This document shows, piece by piece, positions 11,231 to 20,550 of a stretch of 64,000 nucleotides of DNA. A model generated the notes under the pieces. The model was not told the origin of the DNA. It did not search any database and was given only the letters and a program-made list of their open reading frames with translations. A program made the position numbers and the translations under genes. The stretch is taken from contig CM063452.1 in assembly GCA_032191425.1 (NCBI GenBank), forward strand, positions 26,922,001 through 26,986,000, written 5' to 3'. Source of the stretch: Lymantria dispar (taxonomy: Eukaryota > Arthropoda > Insecta > Lepidoptera > Erebidae). Each line of letters starts with the position of its first letter. Within the stretch, counting starts at the first letter, position 1.

Positions 11231-11939
11231 TCTCGCGCTCCTAATCTTCTCTACCACTGGTGCCACTTTACCACTGGTGCCACTGCAATAGGTAGGTATT
11301 CTATAGCGTCAATTTTTTTTTCGGGTGTAACACTCATTTTAAAAAAGGAATTTCAAATTTTAAAATAAAATTAATTTGAATTTAGAATGGATAATTCAAG
11401 TATGAATATTTTTTATTACAAATGGCCAGTACATAACGTAAATTTCTAATTTGAAAAATATGTAATAATAGTTTTATTTGTTGTGTATTTTTGTAACACT
11501 CGCGTAACCAAGGGCAAATATTAAGGCCATTATAATTGCTATAAATTTATATAATGGTTTAAATATTTATACCAATAAAAATAAACGAATAAATGATAAC
11601 AAAAAATATGTGTGGAACGCATTAACGCACTGTCTTATAAATAACTATTATAACATAATTTACTATATCACTACATAGTATAAAACAAAGTCGCTTGCCG
11701 CTGTCTGTCTGTCCGTATGTAGGTGTGCTTAGAGCTTTTAAACTAAGCAATGGATATTGATGCAATTTTTTTGAAGTGTAACTTCTAACGTGACTTCCAG
11801 AAGGTTGCGTTAAACGTTTAACGCTACGGCAATAGAAAGAGACAGAGCGAATGCGTAGCACTGGAACGGATGCGCGTAGTATATCTGTTACAGGCCAACG
11901 CGAGCGTTAGCAACGACTAGCGGCCAATATTTTTTATCA
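11231..11939. other. AT-rich, with part of an unassigned repeat
   Basis: Around 11690-11930 the text CTGTCTGTCTGTCCGTATGT followed by a TTTTAAACTAAGCAATGGAT-like segment resembles a recurrent arthropod short repeat. I cannot set its boundaries. Confidence 0.4.
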
Positions 11940-12252
11940 TTTTTAGGGATCCGTACTCAAAGGGTAAAAACGGGACCCTATTACTGAGACTTCGCTGTCT
12001 GTCCGTCCGTCTGTCACCAGGCTGTATCTCAAGAACGGTGATAGCTAGACGGTTGAAATTTTGTATTTCTATAGGCGCTATAACAAAAAATACTAAAAAT
12101 AAAATAAAATAAATATTTAAGGGGGGCTCCCATACAGCAAACTTGATTTTTTTGCTCAATATCGATAATGGCAATAGGGAGGTACTTGTTTACCTAGTCA
12201 ATGGTGCAGAACCCTTCGTGCGCGAGTTCGACTCGCACTTAGCCGATTTTTT
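11940..12252 (+). repeat. Family H interspersed repeat
   Basis: It contains GGTAAAAACGGGACCCTATT, GTCTGTCCGTCCGTCTGTCA, GGGGGGCTCCCATACAGCAA and an end reading CCTTCGTGCGCGAGTTCGAC. I recognise this arrangement as a common repeat of lepidopteran genomes. The end looks like a tRNA T-arm but is part of the repeat. Confidence 0.6.
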
Positions 12253-12410
12253 TTTATTGACAAAAACACGTGGTACCAAAGAAGTTTCACTTCTGATTCA
12301 AGAGGCAAGTTTATATGTATAATACATGCATAATACGTCGCTCCTTCAAGAGTAACCTCTAAAGAAAACATGTTTGTATTGTCTAATTACAAAAAAGCTA
12401 TAAAAGTTCT

Positions 12411-12760
12411 TCTTCTTCTTCTTAGTTAATGGCAATGAGCTACAATAATATGAGCTATTGGTGCCAGTGTCGAGTATATTGATTATTATTTACGTCTTTA
12501 GTCTTAGTCTTTCAGTCAGTCGTTAGCATGACTTAGTGCTGATATCCAAGTCATGCGTCTCAGGAAATTTGGGCAGAATGTCAAAATGCACGTAATTCAC
12601 TATTATATCATTTTCACTACATTTCAGAATTTTATCTGCATTATATTACATAAAATATCAGCAAAATGATTGAATATAACACTTTAAAACACTAAAATAA
12701 TGAAAAGAATATAAAAGCGCTACATGACATTTTGACATTCGCGTCAAAAGTTGCAGTTAT
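12411..12760 (-). repeat. Family I retroposon
   Basis: A TTC repeat (12412-12424) followed by GTTAATGGCAATGAGCTAC is the reverse complement of an (GAA)n-tailed end. Downstream are GGTGCCAGTGTCGAG and TAAAATATCAGCAAAATGAT. Other copies are at 49840-49894 with 54626-54830, and at 63685-63905. A 33-bp remnant with target duplications lies at 55070-55102. Confidence 0.65.
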
Positions 12761-13364
12761 GTTATTTAGTCGTCTTTTACCTATGTGAAAGGAATGTGGT
12801 TGACAATTGATTTTTTTACTCCTGTAAAAGTTGAATGTAAAGACATTCTGTAGTATTTATATTTAGTGTCAGTATTGGACCGTGGCGGGTCGCTAGTTTA
12901 TAATATTATACAGCGTTTAGAATATTTCTATTTGTGAAGTGATATTTTTACTTTGATTTCTTTCTATCGTTACATCAAAGAAGAAAAATATAAGCCGTGC
13001 TCATTATTGACGACTTATGGCGTTTCTAAGTATACAGTGTAGGATCTCAATGTTCTCACAGAAAATGTATCTTAAAAGCCCGTGAAATTGACGTAATGTA
13101 GACGAATCTTAGTATTGTATTTTTTCTAAAATACCTATTGATACTTGTAATATAAATACTTGGCAAATAATTTAAAATTTAAAAAAAAAGTAGTATATAT
13201 ATATATATAAATGTATACATACAAATAAAAGTATGTTTAAGAATTGTAGAGTAAATAATCTTCCGTGTGATGACGGAGTAAGAATACAATTCCACGCGGC
13301 AAGAAAAACACAAAATTGACCGAAGACGTTAAAATGGTAATAAATTTGACATATAAACTGTTAT
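12761..13364. other. AT-rich, with a family C fragment
   Basis: CTTCCGTGTGATGACGGAGT at 13260-13279 and the next 15 bases are the end of a family C copy in minus orientation. The remainder is unremarkable. Confidence 0.5.
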
Positions 13365-13574
13365 GCAGCAACCCGCCCTCGCTTCGCTTCGGTTTCAGCC
13401 CCTTTGCCCACGTAGTTTCCGTGCCCGTGGGAATACCGAGATAAAATATAGCCTATGTTACTCCCTGATATTATAGCTCTCCATTGGTGAAAGAATCTTT
13501 GAAATCGGATCCGTGGTTTAAGCGTGTAAGCGTAACAAACAAACTTACTTTCGCATTTATAATATTATTAAGGA
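13365..13574 (-). mobile_element. Hel-A Helitron, lacking its final CTAG
   Basis: A minus-strand copy with the usual GCTTTCCATTGG-like and CGCATTTATAATATTA segments. The 3' end stops at GGGTTGC without CTAG. Confidence 0.7.
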
Positions 13575-13981
13575 TTTACGGCACTTCTAGGTATTTCGAT
13601 ATTTAAATAAGACCTCACTTCTAAAATCTATTCATAATAAACTAAAAACTAATTCATACTATTTCACATAGAAAATATGGAATTCAGCAAATATGCAAAA
13701 GCTTGTTATTAATTTTGGTAACAATGGAATTATTCAATGTAAAATCAACTTTTAGTTATAAAACTGTATAAACTAAGATAATTGGAGGAAATTTTCATTA
13801 ATTAACTAGTTCGAAATAGTCTCGTTTATTTGTAATAAATTTTATACAATGTTTAAGAACATGGATTATCTCCAACAAATTATCCTAACTAATTTTCTGT
13901 GTGATAACGGACAATACTTTTTGCGATCCACAAACTTGTTGTTCCGAGTCGGGATGTATTTTTGTGTCCGTTAATTCATGA
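13575..13981. other. AT-rich, no recognisable feature
   Basis: No coding or repeat signal is visible. Confidence 0.5.
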
Positions 13982-14220
13982 TCATCATCATTACGGCTAA
14001 TATACGTCTCACTGCTAGGCTCAAGCCTCCTCCATAACAGGAGGGAAATTAGCCTTACTATAGCATGCTGGTCAGACAGGTTGTTATAGGGTTTTGTTTC
14101 GAGTTTTCCATCTCTTGCATAGATGTCATATACGTAACATATTCCTTAGTTGTCTTTTACGACACCCACGGGTATGAGAGGGGGTGGTGAATTGTATTCT
14201 TACTCTGTCACCACATGGCA
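13982..14220 (+). repeat. Family C repeat
   Basis: A complete plus-strand copy from the ATCATCATCA start to CTCTGTCACCACATGG. Confidence 0.85.
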
Positions 14221-14516
14221 AAAACCGTTATTATATGTTTGTAAAGTCCGCCGCAACACATGGATTATTTCCTCAGCGCAGGGTGTTGTTCGCTTTAAAA
14301 AAAGGGGAAAAACAGTTTATATAAGGGATATCCCTCAGTGGTCTGTTGCGACAGTCATAGGGTGGTAAATTGTATTGATACCTCGTTCTAATATGACCTT
14401 CTACCACTAGAAATTAAAAAATAAATCTAATTTATAAGGACATTGGGTAGCAATAAATTGTCTTAAGAATTGTTGAAAATTAATTTTATAAGTTATTCTT
14501 AGGTAGTTTAGTTTTT

Positions 14517-14841
14517 GCGCCTCATGCCGCCCTAGCCGAGGCCGCGAATGACGTGACCGGGGATTTAGTTCGTCACCCGCCGAGAGGCCGATCGCGTGAG
14601 GAAAGACCGACGTCCTCTCCGAGGGGGGGGGACGTCGGTAGATGGGAGAGTACTCCAAATAGGGGGTATTCCGTCGGGCCGACCACTGACGTCAAGTCAC
14701 CCTGCTTCGATGGTCGGTCCAACGATGAAGGCGACGTGTCACGGGCGGGCTACGGGTGTGCATGCTTACGCCCCTCTGTCGCCCCGGATGGAGTGGTGGG
14801 AGGAGTGCGCCGACCGTAACCCACCCCAAAAAAAATGAAAA
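14517..14841 (+). mobile_element. Family D LINE 3' end with 16-bp target duplication
   Basis: The insert starts with the last ORF2 codons (RLMPP-stop) of the R1-clade family D. It runs through the whole 3' UTR to a short A-rich tail. It is flanked by perfect direct repeats of AGGTAGTTTAGTTTTT (14501-14516 and 14842-14857), which show target-primed reverse transcription. The 3' UTR contains the GGGCCGACCAC stem arm. The truncation leaves no working gene. Confidence 0.95.
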
Positions 14842-14908
14842 AGGTAGTTTAGTTTTTATTGTATTGAATTGGCTCTTCTCATTAAAATTATGTATTTATT
14901 AAATGTAA

Positions 14909-15152
14909 TTTTTTTTTTATTCTTTTGGTGCAAACGAGCAAACTTTTGCTAGGCGGCTGCCTATCACAAAGATAGTGAATAAGGTTCAGTTATATTAAAG
15001 GCATCGTGTAATGAGGTTCGATAACACTAAAGGCGTCACCAAAACCCACCACACGTAAACACCCTCAGAAAGTTTATCTTTCAGCTCTATTGCTCAGACG
15101 TCGACATTCTGAGAGAGTGTGTGACGTACGAGCCGCGGCTATAAATAGACAA
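14909..15152 (-). repeat. Family F retroposon copy
   Basis: A T-run at 14909-14918 marks the poly(A) end. The adjacent GCAAACGAGCAAAC and CACCAAAACCCACCACACGT segments match the other family F copies at 19706, 32340 and 60749. It is a diverged, partial copy. Confidence 0.6.
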
Positions 15153-15177
15153 CTTTCCCCAGTGTAGTCCATTTTAT

Positions 15178-15577
15178 ATTTCTCTATGTTGTTATCTATA
15201 TGGTAATACTAGCGACTAAACTAAAGACTGAAACCGAAGCGAAGCGAGGGCGGGTTGCCCTCGCTTCGCTTCGGTTTCAGTCTTTCCTGCGTAGTTCCCG
15301 TTTCCGTGGGAATACCGGGATAAAATATAGCCTAGTTTACGCCCTGATATTATAGCTTTCCATTGGTGAAAGAATTTTTGAATTCGGTCCAGCCGTTTTG
15401 AAGATTACCCGGAACAAACAGACAGACAGACAAAAATTTTTTAATCTGTATTTTAGGCATAGGTGTCGTGCAAATAACCGTGTGAGCATGAAAAAAGCCT
15501 ATTATTTTGACATTACAAACATACACTCCAATTTTATTTATTGGTATAGATATAGATAGATAACAACATAGAGAAAT
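15178..15577. repeat. Fold-back structure around a Helitron
   Basis: Two nested inverted repeats are visible. The outer arms are 22 bp (15178-15199 and 15556-15577, containing CTCTATGTTGTTATCTAT). The inner arms are 29 bp and perfect (15223-15251 and 15257-15285), with the loop GGGTT. The inner left arm is an inverted copy of the Hel-B 3' terminus. Confidence 0.85.
15257..15550 (-). mobile_element. Hel-B Helitron with inverted 3' terminus
   Basis: On the minus strand it starts at TCTATACCAATAAATAAAAT and keeps the whole body. At the 3' end the usual GGGTTGCTAG is replaced by a junction to an inverted copy of the same terminus, giving the hairpin at 15223-15285. Confidence 0.8.
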
Positions 15578-15601
15578 AAAAAAATGCTGTGATAATGTAT
15601 C

Positions 15602-16175
15602 TTAACTCCGTGGGGGGACGCATTAAGAATACAATTCACCACCCCCTTTTTGTCCGTGTCGTAAAAGATAACTAAGACGGTGTCCTGCGTGAGCGACGAA
15701 TACGACGCGACGCGACGCTGCGAACACGACGAACAAGATCAACTCAATAACATACCTGCTTGAGGCCTATATGATAGTTTGCGACGAGACGCGATATCAA
15801 GCGTGGCTGTTTTGAGAGCGAACTGACGCGACATCACGAACTACAGAATGGTTGATTCAGAAACGATTATATTTGTTTTCTTTCTGGTTTTTACGGTATT
15901 TTTTTAAGTTTTAAGTCTCTAAATATGAACTTTCTAACAAAAGTAGTGTACTTGTACATGATTTTAGAAGTAATGACCAAAATCGCATAGGACACTTGTC
16001 GCTTGTAGCATCGCGCCGTACTGCGTCGTGTCGTGTCACGTCATATTCGTCGTTCAAGCAGGACTCCGTAAAAGATCTAATATGCATATCAAATTTATGC
16101 AAGAAAAGGAACATTCGAAACAAAATCAACACCTCTAACCAACGCGGTATAGTACATCAATTTCCCTTCCATAGT
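15602..16175 (-). repeat. Family C repeat split by a MITE
   Basis: Parts 15602-15678 and 16068-16175 are the two ends of one decayed minus-strand family C copy. The intervening 389 bp is a MITE with its own inverted termini. Confidence 0.7.
15679..16067. mobile_element. 389-bp MITE with about 40-bp inverted termini
   Basis: The left end reads GGTGTCCTGCGTGAGCGACG and continues AATACGACGCGACGC. The right end, reverse complemented, reads GGAGTCCTGCTTGAACGACG and continues AATATGACGTGACACG. The arms match imperfectly over about 40 bp. There is no transposase. The target duplication is unclear: GTAAAAGAT lies near both ends but not symmetrically. The superfamily is unassigned. Confidence 0.75.
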
Positions 16176-16612
16176 CTTATATCTTTAAACGAGCAATTCT
16201 TGTATATATATATTCAGGATCTCGGAAACGGCTCCAACGATTTTGTTGAAACTTGGCATACTAGAGGTTTCGGGTCCAAAAAATCGATCTAGCTAGGTTA
16301 TATTTATAGAAAATGTTGTTTTGTCCGTGTTTTTAGCAAAACAATACATTGATATTAAATTTTAAAAGAATATGATTTCAAATTTCGTTGTCAACGTCTT
16401 GAGTTACGATAGCTCAGTTGGGAAGTTGACCGGTTCTAATTTTGGTTTTTTTGGCATTCAAACAGCGTCGGTTCGAATCTCGGTGTTATTACTATTCTCT
16501 TTTTGTATTTTTTTATATATATTTTTTCATTATTTATTTTTTATTTTTTATTAATGTATATCTAAATAAATTCGACAAAAATATTCTGAGCGAATCTTGG
16601 TCAACTTGATAT
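16176..16612 (+). repeat. Family G repeat with tRNA-like segment
   Basis: It starts near TATATCTTTAAACGAGCAAT and includes AGGATCTCGGAAACGGCTCC and AAAAATCGATCTAGCT. A segment then resembles tRNA: ATAGCTCAGTTGGG (A-box-like) followed by GGTTCGAATCTC (B-box-like) at 16409-16481. It ends at GAGCGAATCTTGGTCAAC. A second copy is at 26930-27364. It is probably a tRNA-related SINE or a composite repeat. Confidence 0.65.
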
Positions 16613-16678
16613 TGCGACATATGAGGGCTCAGTTATCAATGTAACTTCTTATATATATTTTTTTAATCTTATTGATAA

Positions 16679-16991
16679 CTAGCAACCCGCCCTCGCTTCG
16701 CTTCGGTTTTAGTCGTTTTACCCGCGCAGTTGCCGTTCCCGTGGGAATACCAGGATAAAATATAGCCTAGTTTACGCACTGATATTCTAGCTTTCCATTG
16801 GTGAAAGAATTTTTGAAATCGGCCCAGTCGTTTTGAAGATTACCCGGAACAAACAGACAGACAGACAGATAAATTTTTTTTAATGTGTATTTTAGGTCTG
16901 TAGGTGTCGTGCAAATAACAGTGTAAGCATGAAAAAAGTCTATTATTTTGACATTACAAACAGACACTCCAATTTTATTTATTGGTATAGA
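16679..16991 (-). mobile_element. Hel-B Helitron, complete
   Basis: The minus strand runs from TCTATACCAATAAATAAAAT to GGGTTGCTAG, inserted between A and T. Confidence 0.85.
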
Positions 16992-17189
16992 TTTCAAAGG
17001 TAAGTATAGCCGTAGCACTTAATAAACGAAATGTTGAAATGATATTTATGAAACGACAAATATAGAATAATATTATAATTCCTCCTTTGAAATATTAACA
17101 TAATAAGTGTTTGAATAAATATTTATTCGTTTATTGAAAAAAAAAAATATCACGTAATAAACACATTTTTATTAAGTAATCGTCATTAT

Positions 17190-17550
17190 TATTATCATTT
17201 CGGCTCACATACGTCCTACTACTGGGTTCGAGCCTCCTCTATAATGAAAGGGATATTAACCTCCTTTTTTTTCGGGCTGGGCTACCGTCATCGCACCCGC
17301 CACCCGGCTCCGTCCAGGGCGACAAAGCGACGGCGCACGGCCCCGTAACCCACCTATGCAGTACAGCGCCTTCGTCGTTGGGCCGACCACAATATTAACC
17401 TACTATACAACGCTGGTCAGACGAGTTTATTTCAAGTTTTCCTTCTCTTGTACAGATTTTATATGCATATTACATCCCTTTGTCGTCGTTTACGACAGCC
17501 ATTGGCGAGAAATGGGATGATGAGTTCTTACTCTCTCACCACATGGAAAA
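17190..17550 (+). repeat. Family C repeat split by a LINE 3' end
   Basis: The two parts (17190-17262 and 17392-17550) make one copy. They are interrupted by a family D insertion with a 10-bp target duplication. Confidence 0.85.
17263..17391 (-). mobile_element. Very short family D LINE 3' end
   Basis: This is only the terminal 129 bp of the family D 3' UTR, in minus orientation with a T-run at 17265-17272. It is flanked by perfect repeats of ATATTAACCT (17253-17262 and 17392-17401). Confidence 0.9.
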
Positions 17551-17692
17551 TATTAATAGATCAAAAATAAACCATAAATAGACAATATAAATAGATAAGT
17601 AATTAAGTAATAGATAATCTAGATTATAAATCATTTTTGAGCAAAGATTAAAAAGCTTATGCCTTAAAGTAAATGATGTCGTGGATATATCA

Positions 17693-17896
17693 TCATTATC
17701 ATCTCAGCCAATATAGCTCACCATCAGCCCACTGTTGGGCTAGGGCCTTCTCCACTAGGGGAGGGAAATTGAGCTACTATATCACGCTGGTCAGACATGT
17801 TGGTATAGGGTGTTTACCGAGTTTTCCTTCTCTTGCATAGATGTTGTAAGCATATTATAATCCCTTAGCCGTCTCTTACTCCGTCACCACACGAAA
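17693..17896 (+). repeat. Family C repeat
   Basis: A plus-strand copy with a deletion of the AGGGAGTGGTGAATTGTATT segment. It ends in CTCCGTCACCACACG. Confidence 0.8.
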
Positions 17897-18056
17897 ATAT
17901 TATTTGTGTTCATTAATTACATGTTTGTAAAGTCCCCAATAAGGATTACAATACAAGGATTATTTTCTTAGTTTAGGGTGTTGCTTTTTAATAATAAAAG
18001 ACATTTGGAAGCGATGATTTGACTTATTAATAGACAATGACTTTAAAATGAAGTAA

Positions 18057-18276
18057 TCCTTACTAATATTATAAATGCGAAAGTAAGGATGTTTGTTTGT
18101 TTGTTACGCTTTCACGCTTGAACCACTGAATGGATTTCAAAAATTCTTTCACCAATGGAAAGTTAAAATATCAGGAAGTAACATAGGCTATATTTTATCC
18201 CGGTATTCTCACGGGAACGGGAATACGGGAACGGTAACATGACTGAAACCGAAGCGAAGCGAGGGCGGATTGCTAG
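18057..18276 (+). mobile_element. Hel-A Helitron, complete
   Basis: It begins TCCTTACTAATATTATAAAT and ends GGATTGCTAG, inserted between A and T. It is 220 bp and non-coding. Confidence 0.85.
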
Positions 18277-18846
18277 TAATTTATAAATGAAAACTTATGT
18301 AATATGAAGAATCTGAAGATGTGAAGAAATTGATAATTTGTGAAGAAATTTGTACAAGACTTGGCTGTATGGGCTTTGTTCCTTTTGCCTGTCTGGATAA
18401 ATCATCAAAATTAAAAAAAAAAGAATACAAAAAAACCAAAACAAATAAATAATTACTTTTATAAGACACATCGAAGTGTGCCATTCGTAGAAGAAATAAG
18501 GCTATATTTTTTTCCAGTTACCGTAAATTGTCTCGTAGCTCGAATTTTAAAGGATAAACCATCAAACGAAATTTCGAAAAGCTAATACCTACTAAAAATT
18601 AAGTATTGACTAACATCCTATAATTTAAGTACCAAGTTCCTTGAACTGTTAATTTACATTGAGTTTTTGGCGAAATCCTGTGAACGCCGTTAATAAAATT
18701 GTATTAAATAAAATTTTACCATTAAATAATTTTTTTATGAGTTATGCCAAATTTTATCAGATTGGTCATGTTTCAGGAAAAAAGGAAAGTCGTGAAAATT
18801 AAAAAGCAATGAAATAATTTAGTTTAAAACATGTTTATATAATATA
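18277..18846. other. AT-rich, no recognisable feature
   Basis: This short interval separates two Hel-A copies in opposite orientation. No coding signal is seen. Confidence 0.45.
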
Positions 18847-19065
18847 CTAGCAACCCGCCCTCGCTTCGCTTCGGTTTCAGTTGCCTTACCCGCGTAGTTC
18901 CCGTGGGAACACCGGGATAAAACATACCCTATGTTACTCCCTGATATTATAATAGCTTTACATTGGTGAAAGAATTTTTGAAATCGATTCGGTGGCTTAA
19001 GCGTGAAAGCGTAACAATCAAACTAACAAACAAACTTGCATTCGCATTTATAATATTAGTAAGGA
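18847..19065 (-). mobile_element. Hel-A Helitron, complete
   Basis: A minus-strand copy from TCCTTACTAATATTATAAAT to GGGTTGCTAG, inserted between A and T. Confidence 0.85.
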
Positions 19066-19705
19066 TGTAGTACTAAAATCTCTTCGTGTGCTTTACGGAC
19101 AATACCGTATTTAGGTGTTGCCGTTCTTAAAAATTATCCTTAAACGTCCTTTCTTCTGATGGTAAAAATCATATATATCTGCTGCTAAAGAAAGGATGAC
19201 TGTAAATTCTGTCGCTAGACAGACTGATTTATTAACATACCTTCACACATTTCACCTAACTGACCCTAAGGAGCACCTGACCTATCATTTACTAGGCCCG
19301 CTTAAACTTAAGTAACAAAAGCAAACGAGACTTTAGAACTTTACACTACCGCTAAGTTACTCAAGAGTTGAAACTTACCAATCTTTTTCGTGCTATGTAC
19401 GAGTACTAAGCTGAGTTTGTTCTTACACTTTAGTACCTGAGTTGGGAACTTTTCGTCCATTAATTGCAATATTATTGAACGAGATATACTGAAGGGGTAA
19501 TAGTAAAAGCCTTCTCGTGTATCAAAAGTTGCGTTGTCATTGAAACTTGGTACCACGTTAAACTTGCTTTGAGACACTCTTAAAAGTACTTGGAATTTAA
19601 AATTAAATGTTTAAATGGATTTAAGAGATCTGAGTGCAATTAAATTTATTTTAATTTCAGTTAGTTGAAGAGAATCTTGAATTTTTTGAAGTAAATATAC
19701 TCCAT
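19066..19705. other. No repeat; one weak exon-like frame
   Basis: On the minus strand, 19371-19607 is open and encodes a peptide containing NVVPSFNDNATFDTREGFYY. It is followed by a GGTAAGT donor-like site at about 19378-19384. No convincing acceptor precedes it and I recognise no family. It could be chance. Confidence 0.3.
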
Positions 19706-19912
19706 ATTCAACTTTAGCCCAACTTTCTGAGGGTGTTTGCGTGTGGAGGGTTTTAGTGGTGCCCTTGGTATCACCGAGCCTCAATGCACTCATTCACACT
19801 CCTTTCACTTTCTTCGCGGTAGACAGCGGCCTTGTAAAGGTCCATGAGCGGCAGCAACACTTACCATCAGGTGTACTGTTTGCTCGGTTGCCACCGTTTG
19901 CAATAAAAAAAA
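19706..19912 (+). repeat. Family F retroposon, 5'-truncated
   Basis: It contains CTGAGGGTGTTTGCGTGTGG and ACCATCAGGTGTACTGTTTG, and ends GCAATAAAAAAAAAA. Confidence 0.75.
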
Positions 19913-19977
19913 AATATTCCTTGACCGTTTTGGATGGGTAAAATTCATTGGAGTTTCGTGTTCTTATTCTAAGCACT

Positions 19978-20200
19978 CATCATCATCATCATTTCAACTC
20001 ATATATATGCGTCCCACAGCTGGGCTGGAGCTTCCTCCACTACATCATGCTAGTAAAATGTATTGTAGCTAAATGTATTGGTATAAGGTTTTATTTCAAG
20101 TTTTCCTTCTCTTACATAAATGTTATATGCATATTATATCCCATAGTCGTCTTTTACGATACTCACGGGCAGAATAGAGGGTGGTGAATGGTATTAAGAG
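19978..20200 (+). repeat. Family C repeat
   Basis: A plus-strand copy after an (ATC)n start. It has a small internal duplication of TGTATTG(G)TA and lacks the terminal CCGTCACC box. Confidence 0.8.
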
Positions 20201-20550
20201 TGCAGTGCCAAAAACTATCCTACGAAAAATAAAGAAGTCACGTTGCCCCTTAGTTTATTGTATCAGGTGTTTGAAGCTAGCTAACAAGGTGTCTGTTTAC
20301 GAGTTCAATTCCTGTGTATAGTTAAATATTGTTTTTAATAGTGATAATTCTTAAAATTAATATTTATTTAATCTACACGCACAAAATAAAAGTACATAGG
20401 CGGACTTAAGGCCATAGTATAGGCATTTTCTTCCAGTCAGCCTTTGGACGATGATGAAATAATATAGTAGGTGCCATTTATATTGAAAACTATTATGAGA
20501 ACTATAGCTATATAATATGTTAAAAATGTATATAACTAAATAATAATAAT
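20201..20550. other. AT-rich, no recognisable feature
   Basis: Sequence immediately upstream of the jockey-type LINE. The 5' truncation point of that element lies at its right edge. Confidence 0.45.

Noticed and set aside
12176..12252. tRNA-like GTGCGCGAGTTCGACTCGCA segment
   Set aside because: It lacks a matching acceptor and D-arm, and the same text is the end of the interspersed family H.
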